DNA of 52,043 bases from contig NW_003141319.1 in NCBI RefSeq assembly GCF_000003605.2, forward strand, positions 82,219 through 134,261. The letters are read 5' to 3'. The notes beneath the pieces were generated by a model, which saw nothing but the letters and a program-made list of their open reading frames with translations, had not been told where the DNA came from and did not search any database. Shown piece by piece: positions 34,903 through 48,558 of this stretch; the first letter of the stretch is position 1, and every line of letters starts with the position of its first letter. The DNA is from Saccoglossus kowalevskii. Taxonomy: Eukaryota > Hemichordata > Enteropneusta > Harrimaniidae. A program made the position numbers and the translations under genes.

Positions 34903-35530
34903 ATCACGTGCGTGCATACGCCGTCTACGACGAGAATATTAAGAGAACGAAAGCTGTGACTATTATTAGTAATAATTATTACTAATAGTACTGATTGGAT
35001 CTGAATTAAAAATTCTGAATCCGATGATTTTACCTATGATGCACCGCGGTTGGAACCTGGACATTATTTTTTCTGCATATAGTGTATCGACGCAGACGAC
35101 TCTGAAGCAAATGCAACTGTCACAATTTCTAAGTGCACAGTTTAGCTGTAATATTATGCAGCTTATAAAGTAGTCACAGAATGTAGCTAAATATATATAT
35201 ATATAATAAATATTTAGAAAATTATAGCAGAACACATCACCAAAGAGGTTTTTTTATGATTCCGAAATCCACATTTTCACAGATATGCAAATTTATTGAT
35301 TCGACCTTTGACACAAACGTTCCCTCGCAATGAATTTTCACAACTAATTGAATGTACAAACAATACAAAGTTGGTCGAATAACCGAACTTTGAGAAATAA
35401 TTTGAAACAAAGGAGTGTTTATTTAACTTTATGTGACGAAGTTAAGTTACTACCGTTATGTACGAACGCACTGTTATGGTGAAGCTAAGTTTTAAATCTA
35501 GCGAATAAAGTCTGTTTTTATAATACTTGA
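34903..35530 (+). other. 3-prime untranslated region of the Gfi1-like gene with polyadenylation signals
   Basis: Two AATAAA hexamers follow the stop, at 35205-35210 and 35504-35509. The second is followed by a T/G-rich stretch (TCTGTTTTTATAATACTTGATTG) typical of a downstream element. A 24-bp perfect palindrome lies at 34964-34987. The true end is not determined. Confidence 0.55.
34964..34987 (+). repeat. Perfect 24-bp AT palindrome in the Gfi1-like 3-prime UTR
   Basis: The central 22 bases ATTAGTAATAATTATTACTAAT are self-complementary and one further T-A pair extends each side. In RNA it could form a hairpin, though with no spacer the central bases must loop out. AU-rich words such as UAAUAAUUAUU may affect stability. 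Confidence 0.7.
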
Positions 35531-36378
35531 TTGTCGAGTCAGATGATTTCAATTAGAGGAGAATCATATTTTTTTCTGAGAGTGGATGGAGTTAGAATTG
35601 TCCGCCGGATTTGTATTTTTTCGTTAACTTTGAAAACATGCATAATTTATGATCTTGGAGGGGGGGCAAGCTTACCTCCAGTCTGTAACGGTTACTAATC
35701 GTGCCTCTGTCATGTTCGTTTGTTTGCCTCCTACCCACTAGAAATATAATCAGTCTCTTAAATCGACACTTGTCACGTGTCTGTGAGTCAAGAAATTTTG
35801 ATAGAATTATTTGAACGATCATTATTTTGATTACAAAAACAATCTATTGGACATAAGTCACGTTGTACCGTCGGACTTTAGGCTAGAATGCATTCAATAA
35901 CATTCTGTAGGACCCCTAAAGGTCACACATCCTGGTACTTTTGGAGGGTATTATTGGGGGTATTGTAATTTCCAATCCTATAATTCAGTTGTTTTATCCT
36001 TTTTACAAATAAGTGAAAACATACCCCATTGAAATATCGGGTAAGATTGTGAAATATCGGTGTCGCCAATTTAGAAAAAAAACAATATCGACTGTTGTAA
36101 TTATGGGCGTCTGTTCTGACTATCGCTCAACATACAGCTTTCCAATAGATCACTCCGACACGTCACTGTACAATTAATAGGAAAAATTCAAGATTCTGTC
36201 ATTGTGTTACACTATATGCACACCGTATTGAAAACTCCAAATCACACGGCTGTTAAACGCTTCCGGGTTGGGCTTAGTAGGCGTGTGATGGGGGGGGGGG
36301 TAACAAATTGAAAGCATGCGGAAGCGCCGACCATTAGGTAATAACGTTCAGATAAAGAGAAGTATTGCAATGCTATTG
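35531..36378. other. Intergenic, nothing recognised
   Basis: Contains two homopolymeric G tracts (about 35658 and 36291) and short frames only. Confidence 0.4.
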
Positions 36379-36459
36379 ACTTACATACAGTCTCTTGTTT
36401 GTTTTTGATGTGTTTTTTTCAATAAATACAATTACGTGTATAAGACATGGTATGCAAGT
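36379..36459. mobile_element. Short copy of the hairpin MITE
   Basis: The left end ACTTACATACAGTCTCTTGT matches the element at 15474-15597 with one change, and the right end GGTATGCAAGT matches its terminus. The right arm is truncated internally, giving 81 bp. The flanks (TATTG and TATTT) are not a clean duplication. Confidence 0.6.
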
Positions 36460-36714
36460 TATTTCGATCCTACGTTGATGTTCCAGTGTACTGAACTCAA
36501 ATAGCTTTTTTATTTGTCCATCTCCAATCGCTGCAAGGATTTGACAATATTCTGCCCAGGGAAAATACGACCAGGGCTTGAGGTGTTAGTGTGCATTTGA
36601 CGTCATTACCAAAGCTTGAACTTATATGGTCTTGTTATACTAGTTATCAAGTTATAGATATTTAATACAACAGATAATGTTAGTGTTATTTATTTAGGGT
36701 TATTAGTTATTTAT

Positions 36715-36748
36715 TAGACCCATAAAATAAAATAAAATAAAATAAAAT
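36715..36748. repeat. (AATAA)n pentanucleotide microsatellite
   Basis: Five to six units of AAAAT/AATAA, beginning CATAAAATAAAATAAAATAA. Confidence 0.85.
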
Positions 36749-36901
36749 GTTGCTCTATTGCATTGCTCTCCCCGACTGCGCTCTAAATTTGAAATGTATA
36801 TAATTAATTACCGATCGACTCACAATGTGCCAAGTAGGACCCGAAAGTATGAACCGACCAGACGTGTGTATACTTGTTGCTGCTAGTTGTCGCTGCCGAG
36901 G

Positions 36902-36930
36902 TTAAAGCGCGGAAGTCGTCTTCTGCGCAT
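36902..36930. mobile_element. Solo end of TTAA-flanked MITE family A
   Basis: TTAA then AGCGCGGAAGTCGTC resembles the family A left terminus with two changes. No matching right end is found nearby, so this is a fragment or chance. An NRF1-like TGCGCATGCGG immediately follows. Confidence 0.4.
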
Positions 36931-37206
36931 GCGGCAAACGGTCATAGCGTGTCCGAGTCGGTTTTACAAACAAGTGAGCCATGAGCCTTTGCGTTTTAGT
37001 GTGCGTTGTCATGGGCAAGTGACGACCCCTCCGCCTGTAGTACCCGAAATCGTGGACTTGTGTGTCGACGCACCCCACGTAAAAACACAACTTTTGATGT
37101 CGAAATTCTTAAAAAAAAACTGTTCATTCGTCCATCGCTGCCACCCCTCCAAAAAACAAACATAACATGCACCACGATGAGAGTGTCATTTACGCGACGA
37201 GATATA

Positions 37207-37503
37207 TTAACTAACTCGACTTTGAAGAAATTTAATCAGAGCCGCAGGTGCTGCTTTCGAACTGGGCCTGGTTAGCGCTTTAAAGTACCGCGATAAAGAA
37301 ACTTGGCCGGCTTTCGAACTGGGCCTGGTTAGCGTTTTAAAGTAACGCAATAAAGAAACTTGGCCGTCAACATTGACATTGAATGTCCAGATTCCTTGAT
37401 AGAAACTTAATATCAGTACATATACTGAATCAAAAATCTCTTTATATGGTATTATACATACGTGTACAGCATGACAAAAGAATCTCCGATGACACGTTGT
37501 CAA
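37207..37503 (-). CDS. Small unrecognised minus-strand frame with a 19-residue duplication
   Basis: A 98-codon frame. It spans the 57-bp tandem duplication at 37254-37366, so the peptide GQVSL(L/S)RYFK(T/A)LTRPSSKA occurs twice in tandem, in frame. No domain is recognised and no splice sites or promoter are evident. It may be coincidental that the duplication length is a multiple of three. Confidence 0.2.
   Translation of the reverse strand: MTTCHRRFFCHAVHVCIIPYKEIFDSVYVLILSFYQGIWTFNVNVDGQVSLLRYFKTLTRPSSKAGQVSLSRYFKALTRPSSKAAPAALIKFLQSRVS
37254..37366. repeat. 57-bp tandem duplication
   Basis: The unit beginning CTTTCGAACTGGGCCTGGTT at 37254 repeats from 37311 with only a few substitutions, each copy ending AAAGAAACTTGGCCG. 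Confidence 0.85.
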
Positions 37504-39268
37504 GAATTCATTGTTTGTTTATAACGAAATGAGTGCGTATATTCTCCCATTCAAAAGAAAATATGCCGTGGAATTTACAATCGGAATTATGAAATTATAT
37601 ACAGTATTTAATACGGCTTAAAAACAGCAACAAAAATAACCTATCGTTATGATCACAGCGTCTGATTATGTAATGCAACCGGGTGGTAAGATCGGAAGAC
37701 GAAAAAGAGCATGACCCTTATAAGTATGTGGTTAGGGGTGCGGCATAGGGAGAGCAGAAATTTTAATATGTAAATAAAATAATATTCATATATAGCGATA
37801 TATATATCGGAGCTACATGGATATCACGTGTGTCCACAGTTGACAGCGTATGGCATAGTTCGGATATCAGTCTGCTTTGGTCGCCAATAAACAAGTCTCA
37901 CGGGTACAAGTAACTGGTTTATTGAGTACGAAAGAAGACAACATATTAGTATGCTTACCTGTAAACACTGGGTTATCTTTCTACTGAATTTCAGTAATTA
38001 ATAAAGCGGACGTTAGTCATATGTGTAGACTTGAAAACTGTAAAATATGTTATTTTAGCTAATTTGTATAACCTGTAATTTCGTTAAATTAAGATGTAGG
38101 TCATTTAAGAGTAAATATAACATTCTCGCATTCATTCATTCATTCATACAGACAGTATACTCACGGTATTCATATAGAGTATTGTGGGGAAGGGATGGTT
38201 CGCACTTCACGCTTTAAAAAAAGCGCCTAAGTTACGGTTGTGTCACCATGATAGTTTTGGTCTATTCTTGGCTGGAGCAGCAGGCATCTTGTAAATAAAC
38301 AACGCCCCACCCCCACCCAGCCCCGCCGCTACAAAACGTGTCCCTCTTTATACTTGGACGGAAAACCGCAATTTTGATGAATTCTTCTCCCTGAAAGATA
38401 ATCACAAAATAATATCAGTGTGTATTACAACCTAGTCATGTCTATTTCTGCTTGGCGTTATTAATTATTCACACACATAACAGATGGAAGCTAGGTTGGA
38501 AGCAGCTTGTCTCGTTAACTTGTTCGCCAATTTTCCCGCTTTTGTCGCTATCTGAATGGGTTTATTTTCGGTCGTATTGCGTGCCGTGTGTTTGTCATCA
38601 TTATTTTCTCTGACTGGACAACGATACCTGACACGTCGGTTATTTTTTTTAAACGATCGCTACCGGGCGATAAACTACATTTTGTATAATCAAATGGAAA
38701 CTTCCCGCCTAAACCAGTAAGTTGATTGCCGACTGTAAGCAAGTTTCTAGCGATACGGTTTTTTTTTTCTAGAAGTTGACCACTTGAAATTTTGGGCGGA
38801 TGAGAGGGTCGGTGCTAGAGTATCAGAATCTGCACGAATTAAACTTTTACGAACAAAATCGATATATTACAAATTAAAATAGCCACGTGCACAGACGAAA
38901 CCAATTGTCAAGCATCGTCTTCACGGACTGCAGTCGACATACTCCACTCAAAAACACTGAAGCCAGAGCGGGATTAATTGCAAATGTCACTTTATTATGT
39001 CTCTTGTAGCCCATAGTACACGTTATGCTATTGTCACCAGTCTCGCTCGCCCGGCACCTGTGAACTGCAGATGCGATACGAGCTAGTCCCTTTCGGACCA
39101 TTTGAGCGAAGGACGAGGAGCGGGAACACCAACATATCATAGGCACGACTTATTGAGCCGTACTGGGCATGTCACACTGCTTGCTTATCGGATTGTGTTG
39201 CTGTTTCTTGAATATTTGCGGGTATCTTAGATGTAGAATCGACAATGGAACAAGGAGAGACAACGGAA
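37504..39268. other. Intergenic, nothing recognised
   Basis: Contains an (ATTC)n run near 38134-38150 and a C-rich tract at about 38300-38330. Only short frames are present. Confidence 0.4.
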
Positions 39269-39401
39269 TTAAAGCGCGGTGGTCGTCGCACAGCGCGTGT
39301 TCGAATTTCATGTAAATAAACAATGTATTTTACACGCGTTGTATACGTCGCTATGAGTCCCGTATCGAACAGGACGCGGCACGACGACTGCCGCCCTTTA
39401 A
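39269..39401. mobile_element. TTAA-flanked MITE, family A copy 3
   Basis: TTAA at 39269-39272 and 39398-39401 enclose a copy of the same 133-bp length as copy 1. Interior phrases (GTTCGAATTTCATGTAAATA, TTTTACACGCGTTGTATACG, ATGAGTCCC) are almost identical to copy 1, so these two are the youngest pair seen here. Confidence 0.8.
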
Positions 39402-40713
39402 GTTTAGCTCCATTATCCCACTAAACGTCACAAACATAATCAACAACTGGTAGTCACGGTGATTTCTAGTTATAGTATATCATTATCAACCACGGATGTA
39501 ATATTAGTCTCATATTTAGTAGGAAAAATATACGCCTAAATCTTTGCAAGATAATTGTGTAAAACACGCAATCTCTCGACAATTCTAGTCAAATTTGTGA
39601 AAGACGGCATTGTATCCCCAACTCCGCTTTTTAGAACCATGAAAATGTGTCGGTGCGTTGTAACAATAAACTTTGCTCTTGACTTAGGGATTTTGAGATT
39701 ACGAATGAGGTTGACCCAGCCCGGTGACATATTCCAATATCAACAACAGAAGCTTGTATGGCGGCGCCGAGCGTGCGCTGTCAAAATAAACCAGCTTGAG
39801 AGCGCTCCCTTCACGGCAACAAAGAGACGTTGTTCAAATACAATGAAGCTAAATTGTCTGACATTTCTTCTGGGGAGCACAATGATAAAGAATTATTTAA
39901 TTATTAACAGAAATTAGATGGTTTCTTTTAGTTGGTGGAACTACACAGACTTTTTATGACCACACGCTCCGACGCAAGATGTGATCAATCAATTCAACAG
40001 ACCGACTACAATCGGCGGCCGTCACTCATTTATTTTCTCCGAACTTTTCCGCTCTCATTCTGTTATTTTTGGAGACTATTATCTGAACAACGATTTACCG
40101 TAATAAAACGGTATAACGTCGAATTACCGTGCGCAATGACGTCACGGGTTCATCGTGCATGTGATTGATACGACACATTCATGTGACTGTTTATTCCCCT
40201 CCCTGGTACGACCGCTTTACCCATGGGTGGTTGCTTAGAAGTATTCAGCGATAAATAACACAAGTAAAAAAACTGGTGACGCTAATTTTCAGATATATCA
40301 ATAATTTGTACGACTTTATGTTTTTATAAATATTAGTAGAGGAATTAGTGATCTCTCACCCTGTTTTGCAATCGGTTTAATTTTATGGTCTAATGAAATT
40401 CTAAATATACTCCTGTATTATTACTGTAGTCGCAAGGAATCGAAAGAAATTTCCATTTTCAAATTTAGTTCAGTATTCAGTACAGTATGCTCAACTGTGG
40501 GCATAATTAATCGTGAGCTCATGTATATGCATGAGACACTGTGATATATTGGCGACTGACAAATCAAATGTCCTAGTGTTTCATCATCGCATCCACTGTT
40601 ACCATGGTCATATAGATTAGTGGATCAGTATACGGGGGAGCATTATTGGAGAAGTTGAAACAAGTCTAAATAAAAAACAATGTTCACGCGAGACCAATAC
40701 TTGAGTGTCTGTT
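39402..40713. other. Intergenic, no supported gene
   Basis: A 120-codon frame at 39555-39917 on the plus strand overlaps a minus-strand frame and has no recognised motif. A CRE palindrome is at 40137-40144. Confidence 0.35.
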
Positions 40714-40835
40714 TTAAAGAGCGGTGGTCGTCGCGCAGCGCATGTTCGAATTCCATTTAAACAATGTATTTTACAAGCATTGTAGTCGCTGTGAGTCCCA
40801 TACATGGACGTGGCGCGACGACCACCGCCCTTTAA
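40714..40835. mobile_element. TTAA-flanked MITE, family A copy 4
   Basis: TTAA at 40714-40717 and 40832-40835. Ends AGAGCGGTGGTCGTCGCGCA and CGCGACGACCACCGCCCT. The interior matches copies 1 and 3 with small deletions, giving 122 bp. Confidence 0.8.
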
Positions 40836-42918
<2,083 letters not shown>

Positions 42919-44921
42919 GTAACTTCCACCAAGCTCCTTCCGTGATGAAGCACTACGTAGCTGACTTATAAAACGCAAATTGTATTAAATTTGGTGGAAA
43001 ACTAAGAAACGATTCATCCTGAAACCTGAATTCCGTACGATACATCATAACGTCGCAATTAGATGCTACTTATGATGACCCGACAAACTTGAAACACATC
43101 ATGCCTATTTATGACGTCACTGTTATTCCCTCCTATATTACTACATCGGAAACAGCTCATCCCTTGCTTCCCCCGGAATCAAGCTCATTCCCGGTCAAGT
43201 ACTTCCCGTAAAAAAACACTTTATTTGTTATCGCCTAAAAACACGTGACTACATTCGGGCTTTGATTGGATTTAAAATCACACGATTTCCCGTTTCGTAT
43301 CAGATTATCAGCAACGGAAATTAAAATCAGTAATTATTCCACGTGGATCGTATGAAGTAATGATGTCAGAAACCGAATCTGGCGAACGGAACGAGATTTG
43401 TTTTTTTAAAGGAATTATTATGTAAATAGAATCCTCATTTTGTGGTTGATGAATTTCCTTGTTACTTTTGTTGAATTTCGAGGAACCTGAAAATGAGTGT
43501 AAAAATGTAAAAAAATACTAAAGCGATATCAAACAAATATTTGTTGCACGGGTCATAGACATAGAGCTATGTATAGAGAGGTTTTCAAATTGGCGATCAT
43601 GACTACAGAGCTGAACTAAAACCGAGGTGTACAAGTTCAAAATGCAATTATTTCCAATTTCGTTTACTCTAGAGGACGCGGATGGATGAACCAGGCAGTT
43701 GAGATTAATGTATTAGGAACATTTGGAATAATGGTAACAACTATACGAATGTGGACGCAGTTGAAAAAAGGAGTAGTTGACGAACATTGCTTCCGTAGTC
43801 TCTGTTTCGCCGATGTCGGAGACGGAAAGAATTACGAGTGAGTTGGCTGCAAACCACCCGGTATGTACCGCCATACGTTTTTTTCGAGTCAATGTTTTAA
43901 GTTAGAGAGTCGCATGTTCCTGTCGAACTAAAATTTCAATAAAGAAACTTTACAAGATTCGAGGAATATGCGACTGGAAAACTCGACCAGCTCGCTCGCA
44001 GCCGCCTCACACCGGTACATGCTAACATGCCATGATGCTAAAAAGTTGCAAGTACTCGGATTTGTATTCTCCACAAATTTAACACGAGTGAAGCTAAAAT
44101 CGAAGACCACCTCGTTTACAAAAACAAGCTAACTCGTGCCTCGAATTTATTTCTGAATTACCGAAGACATAATAGATCAATCTACGATGGTATTAACGCC
44201 GGTGGGTTGGAGCAAGTAGTTAAATACACTACTTTGAGTATCTGGTTATTAAAATAGCTTTAAAATCTATTATAAGAAATAAAATCTCTTTGATGTGTAT
44301 TCAGAATTGAGGCAAACATACATATCATCTTTGCAGTGTGTTTGATTTTTAGCCGGTTTCCCCAAGAGTCGTTCATTTATGGACGATACATGGGGGATTG
44401 AGAACTCACCTGGGAACGAGGATACGGCATGAATATTAATGAGCTAAGATTCTGAGTCCGTCATCAGCGAAGTAAAGACCCCTGATGGAACAGGCAATCA
44501 TCTATAATGAGCATCGAGGGGCAGTCATCTCAGATGAGCTCATTCTCAGTCACCTGCATTCTGCTGCGAAAACCCAGAGCGCGCTGAACACTGGTTTTTT
44601 GTGTGTGATTTACCGGCAAACTGACGGATTACCACATAAACTGCGGTGGATTAAACTTAAGCAGCTCTTCCAACAAATGTCCTGTATTTTTTCAATTGGG
44701 CCTTATGTAACAATATAAATTCGTACACATCCATAGATTAGGTTGCATAATTTTACTAATATCTCACTAATATCTCAGCATTTTCTGGTTTATCTTTCCC
44801 TGTCCATTATCATCTCTACTTCAATCACTTGCTATTTTCAATAGAAACATAGAGACCGTTTAGCTAATCAATCTACGTCCAATTCACGATATCATGGCAA
44901 TCAGCACTAACAAATAACAGC
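42919..44921. other. Intergenic, no supported gene
   Basis: A CRE palindrome is at 43112-43119 and an imperfect hairpin at 43908-43975. Frames at 43928-44110 and 44485-44718 have no recognised motif. Confidence 0.4.
43908..43975. repeat. Imperfect inverted repeat, about 18-bp arms
   Basis: AGTCGCATGTTCCTGTCGAA at 43907-43926 is mirrored by TTCGAGGAATATGCGACT at 43958-43975 with two or three differences, around an AT-rich centre. A small fold-back element or an eroded MITE is possible. Confidence 0.55.
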
Positions 44922-44925
44922 AAAA

Positions 44926-45013
<88 letters not shown>
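44922..45013. repeat. (AAAT)n tetranucleotide microsatellite, about 23 units
   Basis: A near-perfect array of 92 bases. It creates the artificial LFIY repeat in the minus-strand frame at 44884-45219. Confidence 0.97.
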
Positions 45014-45080
45014 AAGAAACAGAGGAAAAATGTCTTTATTCTATACCTATATAAATCGTCATGTTCGCTGTTATTTTTGA

Positions 45081-45960
45081 CTCCCATGAGCGAAGCACAC
45101 AACATGGGAGACTTTGCAGTTAGTGTGTCTGTGTGCGTGTCCGTCTGTTCCACTACTATTTCGAGAACCACACATAGTTTTTTGATGAAAGATTTGATTA
45201 GGTTTTGGTAAAAATCCATGCATATTAATTACCTAATTTGCATGATAATTAGCCAATTTTTAGCTGTTTCATGACTATTCCACTGATGTTTAAGTAATCA
45301 CTCATTGGATTTTGATGAAACTTGATACATAGATGCTTTGAACTAATGCACAGATTCGATTACATAATTAATTAATTTTCAGCTTTTGATATTTCATATA
45401 GTAATCATTACATTTCAATGAAACTTGGTACATAGATACTCACGGACTATGCATAGATCGATTGTTTTGGAATATATATTTGTGCATATTAATCACCCAA
45501 TTTGCGTAAGTAATTAAATTTCAGCTTTCCCACTGATATATTGAGTACTAATCACATTTCAATGAATCTAGGACTGTGCAGAGACCCAATTAGTTTTCGG
45601 TACATATTTATGCACATTTGCATAATTAACCAATTTTAAGCTTTCACACTGATATCTAAAATACTATTTATTCAATTCAATGAAACTTGGTACATAGATG
45701 CTCTAGGACAATGTACAAACCCGATTAATTTTGACTTAAAATCTGTTCATTAGGATTATGATAATCCTAATTAGCATAATAATCTATATTTTTTTGGTTC
45801 TAATCACATTCCAATGAAACATAGATGGTCTGTTACATTGCGCAGACCTTATTAGTTTTACACCCAAATCTGCTCATATTAATTACCTGATTTGCATAAT
45901 TAGTTTTTAGCTTTCCCATCAATATCTCAAGGAATTTTGAATTAATTTTTAATGTGTCTC
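45081..45960. repeat. Degenerate repeat array headed by a CTCCCATG hairpin
   Basis: CTCCCATG at 45081-45088 and CATGGGAG at 45103-45110 form an 8-bp stem at the left edge, followed by TGTGTCTGTGTGCGTGTCCG. Then the phrase ATGAAACTTGGTACATAGAT or its variants recurs near 45315, 45418, 45562, 45679 and 45812, between AT-rich words such as ATTTGCATAATTA and TTTCCCACTGATAT. Spacing is irregular (about 100-145). The vocabulary matches bases 1-600, so both belong to one family. Confidence 0.6.
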
Positions 45961-46293
45961 CAATACTCTCAGCACACGGGAGTTCTTTCTAAGCTTTCTT
46001 TGATTTCCATTTACACCTCAGTTGTTTCGATCATTTCGATACATAAAATCCATTCTGCGTACGTACGACCCACACAGACCGTGGCGCCGCGCTCTCCGGG
46101 TGAGCTCCTTCTCCGTTCGCGATAATACCAACTAACACACAGTCAGTACTTATCGCCGATACCCGTGAAATAGAGACGTATTGTGACAACACTTAATAAC
46201 TATCGTGATAGTACCTCACTTATAACAATAACAATTGTCCTTGTCGAGGGAGATTCATCAATATATCAATCCTAGTCAGTCTGATCATTATCG

Positions 46294-46668
46294 CTACCAA
46301 AATCCACATCCTATTATGCCTTGCGGCACACTATAAAGAACCCGCGATATTTTATTTGCCGTACTGTGTTGATAATTTGGTCTACGACTATTTTTCTCCC
46401 AAATACGGTTTTCAGATATTCGTTCTTTTTTAATGGAATGTTGCGTTGGGTTCACCTGACCTATGGTATGACGATAGAAATAACCATATAAGTCAAAAAC
46501 GTACGAGATCGATAAGTTATTTCCCGCCAAATCCCATATGGGGTTTCCCACATTTAACAAAAAAAATGGGTGTTCTATAACGGCAATCGGCGCTGAAACC
46601 ATTCCGTTGATAATGACTGAGTTCCGAGCAAAATATTCACCCGTTACTCTCCTTTGCCAAAATGGCAA
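46294..46668 (-). CDS. Unrecognised 124-codon minus-strand open frame
   Basis: One of the longest gap-free frames outside the Gfi1-like gene. The peptide has protein-like composition, with a moderately hydrophobic middle (SAPIAVIEHPFFLLNV) and an aromatic segment (YVFDLYGYFYRH), then a basic polar tail. No domain, signal peptide or flanking splice signal is recognised, and the AT-rich setting makes chance openness plausible. Confidence 0.2.
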   Translation of the reverse strand: MPFWQRRVTGEYFARNSVIINGMVSAPIAVIEHPFFLLNVGNPIWDLAGNNLSISYVFDLYGYFYRHTIGQVNPTQHSIKKERISENRIWEKNSRRPNYQHSTANKISRVLYSVPQGIIGCGFW

Positions 46669-46990
46669 AAAGTAATACCGCAGACAATGTAATTAAAGTT
46701 ATGTACTATTCAAGACTACGATATGTTTTGGCAGATTATCGGCAGCAATAACATTGATGTCTATCCGTTAATTTAAATAATAACAGTAGGATGTCACATC
46801 TTCCGGGGTCAAACCCGGTAGATCTTTGAATTTAACAGTCGGAATTTAGAAGTCGTCTACACTAGCGATTATTGCAGGGAAAATAAGAGGTGGCTCGCTT
46901 GTAAGTAATCAGCGTGACGAGGCTGACGACACTATATATTGGAGAAGAACTTTTATAAGATTACACGCGGTCAATCTTGTTAACCTAATA

Positions 46991-47046
46991 TCCCCTCTAA
47001 TCACATGACACCGCCTCTAATCACATGATACCCCTCTAATCGCGTG
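46991..47046. repeat. Three-copy tandem repeat, about 20-bp unit
   Basis: CCCCTCTAATCACATGA, CCGCCTCTAATCACATGATA and CCCCTCTAATCGCGTG follow each other. Confidence 0.75.
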
Positions 47047-48405
47047 TTTGCCTCGTTTTCACTTCAACTTGAATGTTGTTGATGATAGCGGCATGGTTGT
47101 TTGGTGCAGTGATTGGTAATCAGAGAACGAGCGCACGCCAGCGGAAAGTTAAATAATAATAAAAAAACACTCGCCACCTGCTTACAAATCAAATGCAACA
47201 ATAACAACAAAAAGATTTGTCAGTTCCTCGGGGATTCGCCTATCAAAATATTGCGCCATAGCCAACTTGCGGCAGAAACAGAAATCCACTTTGAATCTCT
47301 AACTATCGATCATTAACATGCAACAATGGTTATAAAAACACGTAAGCCAGGCCACGTAGAAAATCGTTATGTGCTACGGGCAATGTCTTGCTTAAAAGTT
47401 GTGTTATGAGTGGAATGGGTGGATAATTGTTAGATCTGATCCGATGTAAGTATAAGTTTCTTTTTTTAATTTTAATTTATATATTTTTTATTATTTTTAA
47501 AAGTTTTATATACATCAGATCTAGATTGCCTAACTACCTGGAGGCGACCGGGATACGATATAAAAAAAACCTTAATAACAGCAAGTAAAACCAAAATTTA
47601 GTCATAAATAACGAAAATGACAATAAAAATTAATATAATTTTTTTTAAATGGAGGCTATATCTACATGGGATTTTAATCAGATCGGTAATTGTTGTGAAT
47701 TTTTTTATAGAGGAGATAGACGATAAAAGTGCATGACGGGTAAGTAGTTTTTCACTGTTTGCAGATTTCCCAGTGGAAAATTTAATATTCGACATTTTTG
47801 TTATTCGGGCGACATCCACCGTAAGGAATCTTTATGATGGGACTCCTTGGATAGCTAGTGTACACCGAGAACACCGCTCACAATGCATAGCTAGTGTCGC
47901 TTTGACCTTGTACTACCTTACGGAAATCCTAGGCCACTCATAGACAGCGCCGAGTGTCACGTAGCCAGAACGACCATGGGTGATTTGCATAATGCGAAGA
48001 ATGCAATGGTCAAACAAAGTTTCTCATTGCCTGTTTATGACAGGGGAAGATTTTTTCTTCTTAAAAATGTTTCAGTTTTTTTCGATGCACTTCACCGTGA
48101 CACCCCTTGCCCCCGTCATATTGATGCTCTCAGTTCATTCTGTTACCACAGTAACTAACGTCAGAAATCACGCATTATCCATCGATAACAGCAAACCAGA
48201 CGCATTTGTAATCACGTGACAATGTGTTCCTGTTAACTGCGTCTACGGGGAACCGGGAACGTCAAATACTTGATTTCCATTTGTAAACTCTTAGAATATG
48301 CGAACAAGAACGAAATTGAAAACCCGTTATAGAAGTTGTTCCTGTACAATATCGAATTCAACACGGCTGCACAATAGAGAGAGAGACACTGTGAAACACA
48401 CACAC
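47047..48405. other. Intergenic with one AT-rich fold-back
   Basis: A fold-back at 47431-47523 is listed separately. Frames at 47113-47316 and 47976-48219 have no recognised features. Confidence 0.4.
47431..47523. repeat. AT-rich fold-back with 10-bp perfect arms
   Basis: TAGATCTGAT at 47431-47440 is the exact reverse complement of ATCAGATCTA at 47514-47523. The intervening 73 bases are mostly T and A. No clear target duplication is seen. Confidence 0.6.
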
Positions 48406-48558
48406 CAGGGAGTGGTGCAGCGGTGAACAAAATGGACACACCAATTAATGTGGCGTTATTAGGAGAAGAGAAAGACACCGTCACGGTGACACGCACACAC
48501 TAGGGAGAGACGCAGCGGTAAACAAAATGGACGCATCAATTAAACACACGTTATTAAC
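48406..48558. repeat. 95-bp imperfect tandem duplication
   Basis: CAGGGAGTGGTGCAGCGGTG followed by AACAAAATGGACACACCAAT at 48406 recurs at 48501 as TAGGGAGAGACGCAGCGGTA then AACAAAATGGACGCATCAAT, each continuing into CGTTATTA-like sequence. Confidence 0.75.

Noticed and set aside
44884-45219. Minus-strand frame with LFIY repeats
   Set aside because: It is a translation of the (AAAT)n microsatellite.
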